Source of the DNA: Leptodactylus fallax
Lineage: Eukaryota > Chordata > Amphibia > Anura > Leptodactylidae
NCBI GenBank assembly: GCA_947044405.1
Contig: CAMRHE010000028.1
Coordinates: forward strand, 5,117,001-5,181,000
Reading direction: 5' to 3'
Length of the DNA: 64,000 nt
Shown here: in pieces, positions 36,122-49,165 of the stretch
How positions within the stretch are numbered: the first letter of the stretch is position 1
How the letters are laid out: every line of letters begins with the position of its first letter
Program-made: the position numbers and the translations under genes
The notes under the pieces: generated by a model
Told to the model about the DNA's origin: nothing
Database searches by the model: none
Seen by the model: only the letters and a program-made list of their open reading frames with translations

Positions 36122-37023
36122 AGAACCCAGCATATCACCCCAGCCCTGCAGATAGATAGGTTATGGTCACCAGAACCAGGATATCATACCAACGCCGTGC
36201 AGATAGATAGGTTAGGATCACTACTCTAACCTATCTATCTGCAGGGCTGGGGTGATATGCTGATTCTGGTGACACTAACCTATCTATCTGTAGGGCTGGG
36301 GTGATATGCTGATTCTGGTGACACTATCCTATCTATCTGCAGGACTGGGGTGATATGCTGGTTCTGGTGACACTAACCTATCTATCTGCAGGGCTGGGGT
36401 GATATGCTGGTTCTGGTGACACTAACCTATCTATCTGCAGGGCTGGGGTGATATGCTGGTTCTGGTGACACTAACCTATCTATCTGCAGGGCTGGGGTGA
36501 TACGCTGGTTCTGGTGACTCTAACCTATCTATCTGCAGGGTTGGGATGATATGCTGGTTCTGGTGACACTAACCAATCGATCTGCAGGGCTGGGGTGATA
36601 TTCTGGTTCTGGTGACACTAACCTATCTATCTGCAGGACTGGGGTGATATGCTGGTTCTGGTGTCACTAACCTATCTATCTGCAGGGCTGGGGTGATATG
36701 CTGGTTCTGGTGACAGTAACCTATCTATCTGCAGGGCTGGGGTGATATGCTGGTTCTGGTGACACTAACCTGTCTATCTGCAGGGCTGGGGTGATATGCT
36801 GGTTCTGGTGACAATAACCTATCTATCTGCAGGGCTGGGGTGATATACTGGGTTATGGTGACACTAACCTATCTATCTGCAGGGCTGGGGTGATATGCTG
36901 GTTCTGGTGACACTAACCTGTCTATCTGCAGGGCTGGGGTGATATGCTGGTTCTGGTGACAATAACCTATCTATCTGCAGGGCTGGGGTGATATACTGGG
37001 TTATGGTGACAGAATCCCTTTAA
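36122..37023 (-). repeat. 49-bp minisatellite, third array, ending at a TTAAAGGGA terminus
   Basis: Two degenerate plus-strand units (36122-36222) are followed by about 16 minus-strand units of the 49-bp repeat. The array ends in ggtgacagaatccctttaa at 37005-37023, the complement of TTAAAGGGATTCTGTCACC. Read on the minus strand it has the same plan as 6445-8270: terminal repeat, long direct array, then a short inverted tail. A pair of units (about 36771-36865 and 36915-37015, with gggttatggtgac) is duplicated. Confidence 0.9.
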
Positions 37024-38642
37024 ATGTCTACATGTCCATATTAAGAACTTATGAAGCTCCATATTTTCCCTAAAAATCATATAAATGCAGTAGTTTGGAG
37101 CCAGGGACAGACACAGCAGAGGGCCCCGGTGAAAAAAAAAAAAAAAAAAAGAAAAATAATGGAAAAACCCAATAAATGATAGCGCCTCCCCTTATTTCAA
37201 GAAATTCATTGGCTAACTCTAGGATACATATGTGATAGCTTTTGGCACCTTTGGCTGACAACTATTCCTTCCACCACTCCCATACACATGCATGCGAATC
37301 TTTGCTGAGTTTGTATGTGTTCTCAGCTGGAAGAAGGAAACAGGATGGCAAGTGAAGAGGTGATACTTGGGACATAGTTTACTTAGTAGGTTTATTCCAG
37401 CCACAGATTAACATGGAGACACAGTCCATATATAGCAAGGTGTATCTAAACTTTTGGGCACCCTACAAGTGGTGTTTGCTTTTCAGTATTTCCTTTAGTC
37501 CTTTTTTTCCTTTCCACTATGATGAATGTGGGACTTGGTCTCTCTCAGTCACTATTGGAAATGCAGACCACATTTTGGCCACACATACCAAGGATTTCTC
37601 AATGATCCTGTAGCGGAGATGTTCAGTTCCAATTAAGTATCTTTCTGCTAGCAATGGAATTTGTGGGCATGGGACTGCCTGTTGTGTCCTAACTACCACT
37701 AACTAAACCCAGAGAGCTGAAGGTGCTCTGTCACAAGCTACTGCCCTCAACTTTAGCTAGTTATCAACTAACTGAAACAAGCCCAAACACTGACCAAAGA
37801 CTGGCGCTGCCACGCATCAGCTAACTCCACCCGCCTTCTAGAAAATTCCCATTTATACAGCAGCATAGGAATGACTTATTAACTCTTCAGTAACCAGCAT
37901 AAAACTTCAAGAGTGCAAACACCAGTGCAAAACACCACGTCCTTCAATATGGCAGCTCCATGCTCCAGAAGAAACAGTTATAGCAAATGGGGACTTGATG
38001 ATATCCTGGATTTATTGGTCTCTTTGTAAGTAGAATAAAAGTGCCCTACGTCCTAATATTTAGCACTTCTTCTCCATTGTGGTTGTGCACTTATTCTCTA
38101 TTGCAGAGAATTTGGCTCTTTGTGCCAGTGGAATTATTTGCCCAGAGGAAAACCTCTTACACACCATACAGTATTAATAAGAGCGCTTTGCTCAACCCCC
38201 AGGAAAATCAATATTAGAGCAGGTCACATTTCAGCGGAGGACCCTTTGCTCACATTTAGATGTGCTTGAAACACTTGCTGTGATGCGTGCCCTGGTAACT
38301 TACATAATTCCGACAGAGCGGCCACCGCTGAGCAAATCCACCGCTGATTGTAAATGGAAGGCGTAGGAAAGTAGGTTAAGTATAAAGCCTTGTAGTCCAT
38401 AAATGAGCCATACAGAGCTCCTGCTGGTTTAAGAGTACAATGTTGTCAGTGGCAGATGGTAGTGCAACATGTATGGGAATTTCTTTCTTCCAATCCAAAG
38501 TTCAACAATTTTTTTTTTATGAGTCAGCCATTATAAGAACATTGTATAACTGTGCAGTCAATGTTATCAAGGTAGCACTCCAACATAGATTGTATGCTCT
38601 TGTCCATTAGAAAGGTACATGATGTAAATTGTATCTTCTTAC
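37024..38642. other. Anonymous stretch
   Basis: An A-run of about 18 bases lies at 37133-37150. No gene is recognised; open frames are at most 66 codons. About 37880-38420 shows no similarity to anything else in the window. Confidence 0.4.
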
Positions 38643-38644
38643 CA

Positions 38645-38902
38645 CTGGCTGTATTTGTGACTTATTCGCTCTTTGGGTCCTCAGCTGTGTCATGTGATCA
38701 GCAATAAGACTTCATATGTGTGGACAGGAAGTCATTTTCTCCATTCATAGGAAACTAACATCAAGGCTGTCAACGGAATGAATGGAGAAACCGACTTCCT
38801 GCCCACACGTAACATGTGTCACTTGGGGAATCAGAGTGTTGGTCACATGACACAGCTGAGGACCAGAAGGGATATAATAACTCCCAAATTAAAATGAAGC
38901 CA
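38645..38902. mobile_element. Palindromic MITE-like element
   Basis: The left arm ggtcctcagctgtgtcatgt (from 38677) is matched by acatgacacagctgaggacc (ending 38864). Further in, caggaagtcattttctcc is matched by gaaaccgacttcctgcc. Similarity continues outward less clearly (ctggctgtatttgtgactta against the complement of gttattat...ccagg). The arms are about 80-110 bp. Ends and target duplication are not resolved. Confidence 0.6.
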
Positions 38903-39069
38903 GGGACAATACATCTCTTGCTTCATCGCGCATGCGCTACATTCTGGATCGGGCTTGCCATGATGTATCCTGACCTGTTGGACATCAGTGGAACCAGTGC
39001 AACATGAATCTTATGGAGACTAGGACCCTTCACAAGTAGTATGCACTACTTTATAACTTTTTTTTTTCC

Positions 39070-39289
39070 TTAAAGGGGTATTCTAGTTAGAACAAGTTAC
39101 ACCCAGTCCACATGATAGGTGGAAAGTTGCTGATCTGTGACTGGATCTGACCTCCACCAGTCACAAGAATGAGAGTCTCATTCCCCCATCTGAATGGAGT
39201 GACAGGCCGAGCATGCACAGTGTTGCTCCATTCATTCATCTGTCTCTGGCAGTGGATAGGGGGTAACTTGTAACCAGAATACCCCTTAA
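39070..39289. mobile_element. TTAA-type MITE
   Basis: 220 bp with TTAA at both ends. The left arm is ttaaaggggtattctagtta and the right arm complement is ttaaggggtattctggttac, continuing into aagttac on both sides. The centre contains catctgaatggagtgacagg. T2/Kolobok-like by its ends; no coding capacity. Confidence 0.8.
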
Positions 39290-40314
39290 TTGTTGTAAGG
39301 GGCATTTCAAAGAGTGACATCTTTAGAAACCTAATAGGGGGGAACTTACCAATCCATCTTCACCAGTTTTCTTGTGGAGATGGACATTAACGTGGTGTAT
39401 CTTTTTAACGACAAAGATCCATCAAATTGTTGGTTCTGCTTCTTGTATGACACTTTTTAGAAAACTAGGTGAAGAGGGGAGGAAAACCTCCGCCTGATAA
39501 ATTTACTGGGGTGAGTTTTACCAGAAATCAGATGCCAGATCTTCTTAATTCGGCTGCATTTTGCACCAGCAGGGAAATTGAAGACAGATATAGGAATGGC
39601 AGGTTTAAAGATTTTCCTCATTGTATTACCATCCAGTATAATTCTCTAGCGGAGGAGTCCTGCAACAGGTCACCCCCACATACACATATTTGTCAGCTCT
39701 TGACCAGTTTATGTGGCTGCTTAATGGACATAATTACTGGCCGCGGTTTCAGCAAACTTTTGTTCCTTACTATACCAAACTTTTTGAATTGATCCAATTT
39801 TATAATTTTTGTTTCTTCAATTTCTAGCAGTGAACACAGCATATGCCATAAGTCTTTCTGCAGTGTGGAAACTAAACAGCATAATTGGCCTAAGAAGTTA
39901 TTGAAGATTAAGTTGTTGAGAGGAAGACTCTGTTATGGGGAAATTACAGCTTGCCACTTAAAGAACGTAAGCACTTCTCCGATGACAACACTTCAATGAA
40001 GATCTCACTTATGAACCTTTCTATTTTCCTTCAAGTAGATAGAAGTAAATCCATCACTTGTAAACTTTTAATTGGAGGAGAGGAAGGTTACCGGCAATTT
40101 CTGAATGCTTGGAGTGAAAATGGAGCATATTGTATTACCTGAAAGTGAGATCATTAGCGCCTTCTTATGATAATTACCCACCTCAGCCTGATCATAATCA
40201 CCAGCCGTGCGCTCCGGATTTACATTGTAACAATTGTTGTATTTACAGAAGTCTCTTTAATATCGTAATGTCATATGATAAAAAAGTATCTGCGTGAAGA
40301 ATTTAGAGGATGTA
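39290..40314. other. Anonymous stretch
   Basis: No gene or complete element is recognised. Open frames at 39469-39792 and 39951-40142 match nothing I know. Confidence 0.4.
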
Positions 40315-40322
40315 GTTATAAT

Positions 40323-40940
40323 TAGAGATGAGCGAAGCGAACCAGATTCTGTCTAAATTTTCCAAAAGTTTTGGGCTGGAACTGAACTAAAACTTTTGAC
40401 ACCCACGAAACACTATTATACTCTGGGGATTCTTCAGTGTATTATAAGTAGAGGCTCAAGGGAGGTGACTAAACATAATAAACAGGTATACTCACCTTGC
40501 CTAACCTCTCCTGGTCCAGAGACATCCGGCGCCATCCTGAAGTCTTCTTCTGACCAATGGCTGACATCATGCGTCCTGGGATCAATGCTGCGGCCTATAA
40601 TTGGGCCTCAGTGGTCACAATGGGTGCACTGACGTCATGACACTTTGATCCAGCATCATAACATCAAAGTGACCACTGAGGCCCAATCACAGGAGGTCAG
40701 AAGAGGCTGAAGAGGGCTGCAATGGAGTTCCAGATGCCACCAGGGAGCCAAGGAGAAGCGAGAGAAGGTAAGAATCAGGGTTTGTTATATGTCTGCACCT
40801 CCCCTTGGCCTCCATTTATTATTCTCAGAATATAATAGCGCTTCTGGTTCCTACTGAACAAGTTTGGCCTGAAATTAACTGGGAGACTGAACATCATGAA
40901 TATTTGTTGATATGAATCTTGTGAGGTTCACTAATCTGTA
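40323..40940. mobile_element. hAT-like MITE (TAGAGATGAG ends)
   Basis: 618 bp starting tagagatgagcgaagcgaac and ending gaggttcactaatctgta, an imperfect inverted repeat. It is flanked by an 8-bp duplication, gttataat (40315-40322) and gttatatt (40941-40948), 7 of 8. The centre holds an inverted pair, attgggcctcagtggtca and tgaccactgaggcccaat. The 8-bp duplication points to the hAT superfamily. Related ends occur at 54626 and 62868. Confidence 0.75.
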
Positions 40941-40948
40941 GTTATATT

Positions 40949-42499
40949 GTATATAATGTACAATGTGAACCAAAGCTACAGACTATTGTGAACCAGTGGA
41001 TGTGGACTCACTGTGCTACCAAACTGGTTTGAGTTCGGGTCACTCCTAAGAGCATTGTCTAAGTAGTCTCCACGGTATTCACTTTTACCCTCCATATGGG
41101 GATCCAGACTTTGCTGTTGGGAGACTTCCAGGTCGCTACCTCTTGGAGGTACTTGAAGTCTTTGACATCTTCTCACCCCATGCATTCTCGGCTCCTCCAA
41201 GCTTACTTGTGTACTGGGAGTTCACTGGGGAACCTTATTCAGCTGACAGCTATTCCAGGTGTATGGCCAGCTTGTTTCATCCAGAAGGCATTGCAGGACT
41301 GCAAATCCATCCACTTGCTCGTAAACAATAATTCATTTGGGGTAAATCTGTATCATTACTTTTCACGCTGAAATTTTTTGGCTGGGCATTTCTACTTGTC
41401 CCCGCCTAACACTCTGAAACTCTTATTTCTTTTTGCCTCCCTATATAATTACTTTTTTCTTGGCCACATTGGGATATCACAGTTTGTTCCTGCACAAAAT
41501 TAAGATGTCTTATGGGAATGAAAAAAAATCATCCCAAATGCCACAGCAATTATCGGGCCTGTAAAGGTCAGCGCACATTACTAACACAATGGAGTGCCGA
41601 GCCCTGCACGTGTACGATAATATGTCACAGTCCGCAGCTGCAGGAGGATAGCGATACTCAATTATCAGCCGGCACTCCACACACGTCTTATTTGTGGGGA
41701 ATTACATTTAATAGACTTAAAAGGGCGATTTTTAAGAATTTACTTAGCGCTTAACCCTGCAGCCATTGGCCAGGGCGGCAACTACAAGTAGAGCAACAGT
41801 CGTGATAAAAGTCACATAACCTCGAAAAGCCTCCGTGATGGTGAAAAAAATGTTGTGACCAAATTGCAGGAATTTTACCAGGTTGCAGTTCTTGTGATTG
41901 TTGCAGTTGTTTGTGGCCTCTTTTTATTCATATGGAAGAACAGGTAAAAATACCATAACCTGATATTTTACCAGGACTGACCCGATCGATCAATTCTAGT
42001 CAAATTCTGAACCTGGAGTTTTTAGCATTAAAATGTTATCACAAATTTTACCAAATATGAAGTCTTTTTTTTCCTCACAGTGTCTTTCCTTATCCTGCAT
42101 ATCACCTTCCTCAATGAAGCATAATCACAGTGTGACCTGTTTTTCTATCATGGGTTGTTGTACAAACAAGAGGTCACTCTCTGGTGCCTGCAGTTACTAA
42201 TGAAAACTACCATGTGATCTCAGACTCATCCTGCTCACCTGTTCATCTGTAAAAATGCCTCCTCTGTCTCTCACATAATCTGCTCCCTATAGCCCCCTCT
42301 CTCACATACTGCCTATAGTTCACTGATTTCTCACAGTCAGATCTTTATCCCCCCATTAATTTCCCCAATGTTATCAGCAGCAGTTGGTGCAGCTTCCAGG
42401 ACCTTTGATGATATCTTCCTCACAGTCTAGGGTCCAGGAAGGTTAATTTTAGTATTAGCTCTGAAGTATTTTGCTGAAACAGGAAATAGACTTGTCTGC
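40949..42499. other. Anonymous stretch
   Basis: No exon is recognised. Bases 41605-41690 contain an inverted pair (ggagtgccgagccctgcac and gccggcactcc). A poly-T run lies at about 42066. Nothing else stands out. Confidence 0.4.
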
Positions 42500-42985
42500 A
42501 GGTACTAGGTATGGCTACATGTACCTGACATGAGCACAGACACTAGGCATGGGTGCAAGTACTGGACATGGGTACAGGTGCTGGATATGGGTAAAGATAC
42601 TGGACATGGGTACAGATACTGGAAATGGATACAGGTACAAAGCATGGGTACAGGTGCTGGATAAGGGTTCAGGTGCTGAATATGGGTACAGGAACTAGAC
42701 ATGGGTACGGGTGCTAGACATGGATACAGGTACTAGAAATGGGTACAGGTACTGGACATGGGTTCAGGTGCTAGGCATGGGTACAGGTACTGGTGTTGGG
42801 TACAGGTATTAGACATGGGTACAGGTGCTATACATGGGTACAGGTACTGGACTTGAGTACAGGTACTAGACATAGGTACATGTACTAGACATGGGTACTT
42901 CTGCCAGACATGGGTACAGGTACTAGACATGGGTACAAGTGCTAGACATGGGTACAGGTACTGGACATGGGTTCAGGTGCTATGT
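42500..42985. repeat. 19-bp minisatellite
   Basis: About 25 degenerate units of 19 bp with core acaggtactggacatgggt (ggtgct and ggtact alternate). The minus-strand cysteine- and proline-rich open stretches (42505-42702 and 42733-42930) come from the period. The array has no visible terminal repeats. Confidence 0.85.
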
Positions 42986-44410
42986 GACTGCATCAGCAAT
43001 AGCAGATTCTGAATGTACTTTGATGACTATCTTGAATAGCTAAAAAAAACACTGGAATGTCACTTTAAGGACAACTTCCAAAAAAATATCTGCAGACATA
43101 TAATGTATATACCTACAGGAAAACAACTTCATTGAGATTGAAATGTTATTCCAAGTCCTTAGGGTGATGAAGTAGATGCAGGATATGGTTTTCTGCTCTC
43201 AGTGACCAGAAATTCACAGCAATTTGTTTTATTTCATGGTAAATTAACTTCTTGCTATGGCGCAATGTAACCTAGAAGTGATTTAATTTAATGTACCTGC
43301 ACGTTGCACCATCTGCTCATTTGTCTAAAATAAACCCAAAAAAACAACAGCTTGTGAAAAGTCACTTTCATGGAGATGGGGGTTTGGAGAGCATCTTATA
43401 TTTATCTAATATTTCCCACAAGGGAGGGGCAGATCTGAATCTCCTCATTGCCAGAAACAATCAGTTTGTTCTACATAATATTGTATTACAGTGGAATATA
43501 TTTAGTCAGAGTATAGATGACAAAAAGGGCTATAGGGAAAAACGCAGAATGGGTTATATGTAGAAAAGTAATAAAAGACTGGCTAAATGCATCTGTCAAT
43601 AGGGGGAGCTCACTGAATAGTAAATGTGTGTTTTTACAACACCCAATGAGGTCATTGGGAGCCATATAAATCTATATGGGGGGATCTCCGTGGAGCAATA
43701 GGAGAATATGACTACCTCTGGGAAAGATGTATTTGTAAGAGGGTGGTTGGTTGAGATAAATCACCTGCAACCATGAACTGCTTTCCCCCTCCTTAGAAGG
43801 AGACAACCAGTTCCTCTTCAGGACAGGTTAGTGGAGGTGTATGCTGGAGTACCTGGTTAGGCTGACAGCTGAGACGTGACATTGTTGCAGTCAGGAGGTG
43901 GGCCATAGCCCTGCTCACTTTTATGAACCAGTATGTTTGTGTTCACCATTGTCTCCTGAGTCCTTCATCCTGCATTCACCATCAAGGGCACTCCAACCAC
44001 CATCAGGTAGGAAGCTTACTACAGGGAAGTGCCCAGGAATACTGCTACCACCATTTTCCCCACTGCAGACCCCTCCATTACACTGGCCAATGCTTCTTGA
44101 TGATACCAGTAATACGCTTACTTCAGTCAGTGTACGCGGACACAAAGGGAATGCGGTCACAAGATCTGTTATTACTTCCTGGTCAGAGTAAAGACATCTT
44201 AGTCAATTGCATAACCCTATCTCTTTGTATCTTAATCACATTTTTGGGGTAACCCCTATCCTAAAGTCTCCCAGTCATTTTATCAAAATTACCAGACAAA
44301 TTAAATTAATCAATGACAATTCGTTTGACTCTCACCAGATGACTATATGGAAGTGATTTGGTCATAGATCTAGGATGGTGACTCTCAAACCTTAATACAT
44401 TATTCCTATA
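42986..44410. other. Anonymous stretch with a diverged dispersed repeat
   Basis: Bases about 43990-44075 (accaccatcaggtaggaag, gtgcccaggaatactgctac) resemble about 23570-23680. Class unknown. Open frames at 43291-43563 and 43898-44252 match nothing I know. Confidence 0.35.
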
Positions 44411-44411
44411 G

Positions 44412-44494
<83 letters not shown>

Positions 44495-44584
44495 CTATTT
44501 CTATTTATCTATCTATCTATCTATCTATCTTTCTATCTATCTCTATTTCTATTTATCTATCTATCTATCCATCTATCTCTATTC

Positions 44585-44630
<46 letters not shown>

Positions 44631-44680
44631 ATCTATCTCTATTTCTTTCTATCTATCTATCTATCTATCTATCTCTATTC

Positions 44681-44749
<69 letters not shown>

Positions 44750-44764
44750 CATCTATCTCTATTC

Positions 44765-44813
<49 letters not shown>

Positions 44814-44828
44814 CATCTATCTCTATTC

Positions 44829-44869
<41 letters not shown>

Positions 44870-44884
44870 CATCTATCTCTATTC

Positions 44885-44946
<62 letters not shown>

Positions 44947-44951
44947 CTATT

Positions 44952-45013
<62 letters not shown>

Positions 45014-45028
45014 CATCTATCTCTATTC

Positions 45029-45099
<71 letters not shown>

Positions 45100-45113
45100 C
45101 TATTCCTATCTAC

Positions 45114-45168
<55 letters not shown>

Positions 45169-45175
45169 ATCTATC
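44411..45175. repeat. CTAT tetranucleotide microsatellite with recurring interruptions
   Basis: About 765 bp of CTAT/ATCT repeats. Interruptions such as ccatctatctctattcctat and ctctatttctat recur at several spacings (about 44570, 44750, 44814, 44870 and 45012), so multi-unit blocks were copied rather than each interruption arising anew. Confidence 0.95.
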
Positions 45176-45830
45176 CCACATATCTTGAATGAATAAAAGA
45201 TGTATAACCATGTACCGTTGGATATTTTGTACTTTGTGGCACATCAAACATTGACATCAAAACAAGAACAAAATCGGATTAAAGTCGCTACAAACAATTT
45301 TCTCTATCTATTCAGACGTCTTTCTCTCCTGCAGTTCTACGCCTGGTGGTTTTGATGACAGTCAAACACTGACATACTCTAAGAACCCAACAAATCCAAG
45401 ATATGTGAAAGCTCTGCTTAGTGGCTTAGGAAGAAAGGTTTGGCTTTTTTTTTTTTTTTTTTTTTTTTAAACTTCAAGAAAATTTCTTCCTGTTTATTTC
45501 CCAAAAACTTCTTTGTACCTGTGAGTTAATGGAACATCTCAGAAGCTTCGGTTCATTATAAGCAGATGAATGGTTGTAGGTGCTTTGCCAAGACAAATAA
45601 TAACGTCTTTTCATGAGCGATTCCGGAATAGACTTCGCTAACCCCTTAATTTTACACCTTCAGTTCACTTTGTACAATTAATTTGCGGCTACTTTGAACT
45701 TTTACTGAATTCATTTTTTTTTAAGGATTTTCATTCAGTCAGGACTTTGGGTAGACTAGCGATACAGAGTCTGTGTTCACCAGTCCGAGGGTGATATTTG
45801 TCCATAGGCTATAGCTCAGCTCATCTCTTT
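45176..45830. other. Anonymous stretch
   Basis: Holds a T-run of about 22 bases at 45448-45469. No gene is recognised. Confidence 0.4.
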
Positions 45831-45920
45831 TTAAAGGGGTATTCTCATCACAGATATGTGTGGCGTATCCATACGATAATGCAGGTCATCATGTAGCTGA
45901 CTGTTAGTTCACTAGGCGTG
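45831..45920 (+). mobile_element. TTAA-type MITE left end
   Basis: ttaaaggggtattctcatca is a T2/Kolobok-like left terminus like 39070 and 29912. No matching right end was found nearby, so it is a truncated copy of uncertain extent. Confidence 0.5.
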
Positions 45921-48558
45921 ACCAGCCATCTCACTACTGGTGGAGGAAAAGGCTTGTAAAGTGACCGAGGGCAGAAGCAACAGAGGTTACCTCTGGTTCA
46001 GTGGTGGACACACGTAGGACTGAGGAACAGCTACTGTGCCACAATACAGAGACAATACAATAGAAAGGGTAATGGCCAGGTGCATGGCATGGGTAAGGAC
46101 ACTGCCCTTGTCAGAAATTGATACCAGCTATGAACCAGTGTAGATTTCCGTGCAGCCACTTGGTCGCACTGGAGGATACGTGCATCTTGTCATATATGAG
46201 GCACATTCTCCAGTGGTACAGGACATATGAAGACCAGAGTCGAATACAATGGTCTTTATACATCTCCTCCAAAGTTTTTAGTATACATATACATGGCGGC
46301 ATCTTTGTAATGAAACCCTTACTTGTGTATACTTTTCAGTGAATTGTATTCAAGAGTAGAATATTATCCTTTTGGGGCTGATTATCCCAATTATTAATTA
46401 CTGGTGGTCACATCAGAACCCCCTTTGTCACACCCTTGGAGCCAGCCAAGAGCTGGGTGGTGGCCACCATTCCATACCAAGCTCCATGGAATCCAAAGGA
46501 CTGGGACGTAGAAGGTTTTTCTGATTTTTCTCTCCTTTTATTTTACAACTGTTTTGCTTGTTTATGTCACCTTTGTTTCTCCCTTTTGTTTTCCCCCATT
46601 TCTGCTGCCAGGCTAAGCCCTCAGCCTCTGGGTCACATCCCCAACACCCATTAGGGGTGGTTTTCATGGAAATCCAGTTTACCTCTCAGTATATTTTTGG
46701 TGTGTGGGAGGAAATTGGGAATACTGGAAGAACATACAAGCTCCCCAGTGCTGCAAAAAATTTTTGTGGACGTTTCTGTCACAAAAAGCCAACTAATATA
46801 AACTTAGACTAGATTAAATATACCCCAGATTTATCACCCAGCGCCACCCACTATGGTCAGTTTGGAGCATTTTAAGACTGTCTTGTCTACATCTAAAAAT
46901 TAGACAGAACTAATAAATCTGCCCCATTGTGCTTCTGACAGTATTAATTCTGACCAGATTTGAATGGGTACCCACTGCCCTGTCACCTGCACCTCCCTAA
47001 ATATGATGGCAGTGGAGATGCTGATTGTTATTTACACCATAACCGTCACATTACACAACCTTAGCACAGGAAATGTATGGCGGTGAGGCGGATAGCGAGA
47101 GGCAGCTTTAACTGCAGGTGGCAATTTCTTTTAATTAATTCCTTAGGGGGAAATTGCCCTTGTAATATGTTGTTAAGTTCATCTTCTGGAAAGACGCCCT
47201 GTACACCATGAATCTGTTCACATGACGTGTTGTTTCCTGATAAAATACTCCTTGTGAGATTCATAGCTAGAATTGTTCTATGTGACGTAGATATGTGGGA
47301 TATAGTAAGTCTAGTGATTTACTGCCAGCACAGATCATTCTAAATTTAGAAATCATCCCTAGACATAACACTTCAATGGCTCACAATGGGTTAAAAAAAA
47401 GAAAATGATGCAATACTATCCTCACCAATCCATTGCCCCTGTTTCGCTGCTGCCTGGGTCCTCTGCTAGCCTCTACTTTCTGTTCCCTCCCGACACACAA
47501 CGAATGGATGAGATGGGTCTCTGCATGGTAACACCCGTTGTACAGCCACACTGGTTGAAAATTGCCGAACTTGATGGATTTCTTTGCATTAATTGTGACG
47601 CTGGATGATAAATTTGGTGCATCCTTACACAATTCGTTGGCCTTTGCTGGTTTCACGTGGCATTCAGGCTAGGGAAAACGGTCCTTGTCCATTTAAACAA
47701 GGCTTGAAACCAGCCTTAGCTTGGGCCATAATTTTACTTTACAATGTTGGCACAATATATGTACACCATATTGACAAGGGAAATGGTAACCCCAGAGCCC
47801 GAGTGCAGCTGATAACTGCATCCCCTATGGCTACACTATTGGTCCTGTCTCTGCGGAACTGCAAGCGATCGATTATTCATTGACCAGATGAAGAGGGCAA
47901 CAGCCAATGCTTGGTTGATCAGGGTGATCAATAGGATCAACATATCATTAGAAATTAAGACATTCGGAGTCAGAATAAATCCTTAGTCTAACCCAGACAT
48001 CTCCTGGAGATACCTTACCAGATAACGGATTCTTCTTGTCCAACCTGTAAAGTTGATAATGAATACGGAGACTAAACCTCGTACATCACTTCCTGTTCCG
48101 CTGACATGACATTAATTAGTAGCATCCTCTCTATCCAGAGCACGATGTTAATTGGCCAAAAGGCTGACATTTTATAGGTCACATGGCATGGAGCTTGGAA
48201 TTAACGTGACACATATGACCTGACATGTTTGGTCACATTTCAGACTTAGCGGTTTGTTTGATCATTAGGATAATGGGAATATCTAAAAATAAACTCATCA
48301 ATTTTATTGACGTGTTCTCTATAATAGTGGTGGAAGAGGAGGCTTATACCTACTGTACAGTCTAATACATTATGTATCAGGACAGCGATGTCCGAGCACA
48401 TACACACATCACTGCTATAGATCATATATACAGTAGGACCCAGTGGTTTTATTTTTTTTGAAGAGTATAAGAAAATTATTGGGTCAAACTCTACATTTGA
48501 AACCTAAACCCATGCTTGGGTTCTTTACAAAACCCAGAAGGAACTTACCATAATCAAG
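45921..48558. other. Anonymous stretch with one dispersed-repeat trace
   Basis: About 46690-46760 (ggtgtgtgggaggaaattgg, agaacatacaagctcc) resembles a short motif found in many fish and amphibian interspersed repeats; I cannot name the family with confidence. About 46520-46580 resembles 9285-9345. Open frames such as 47381-47656 and 47605-47883 match nothing known. Confidence 0.35.
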
Positions 48559-49165
48559 CTCTGGTCAAAGGGGTGGTGACATAACTGGAGTGTGGTCAAA
48601 GGAGTGATGATGTAACTGGAGTGTGGTCAGAGGGGTGATGAAGTAATTGGCGTGTGGTCAAAGGAGTGGTGATGTAACTGGAGTGTTGTCAAAGGGGTGG
48701 TGACATAACTGGAGTGTGGTCAGAGGGGTGGTGAAGTAATTGGCGTGTGGTCAAAGGAGTGGTGATGAAACTGGAGTGTTGTCAAAGGGGTGGTGACATA
48801 ACTGGAGTGTGGTCAAAGGGGAGGTGAAGTGATGGGAGTGTGGTCAAAGGGGTAATGACGTAACTGGAGTGTGATCAAAGGGGTGGTGACATAACTGGAG
48901 TATGTCAAAGGGAAGGTGACGTCATTTGAGTGTGGTCAAAGGGGTGGTGACATAACTGAAGTGTGGTCAGAGGGGTGGTGAAGTAATTGGAGTGTGGTCA
49001 AAGGGGTGGCGATGTAACTGGAGTGTTTTCAAAGGGGTGGTGATGTAGCTGGAGTGTTGGCAAAGGGGTGGTGACATAACTGGAGTGTTGTCAAAGGGGT
49101 GGTGACATAACTGGAGTGTGGTCAAAGGGGTGGTGACATAACTGGAATGTGTCATCATAAGAGTG
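48559..49165. repeat. 31-bp minisatellite (second of three)
   Basis: About 19 units of 31 bp with core aactggagtgtggtcaaagg, then ggtggtgacat. Starts of gtggtc at 48592, 48623 and 48654 give the period. The sequence is unrelated to the 31-bp arrays at 2421 and 57755. The minus-strand open stretch at 48967-49158 is an artefact. Confidence 0.9.
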
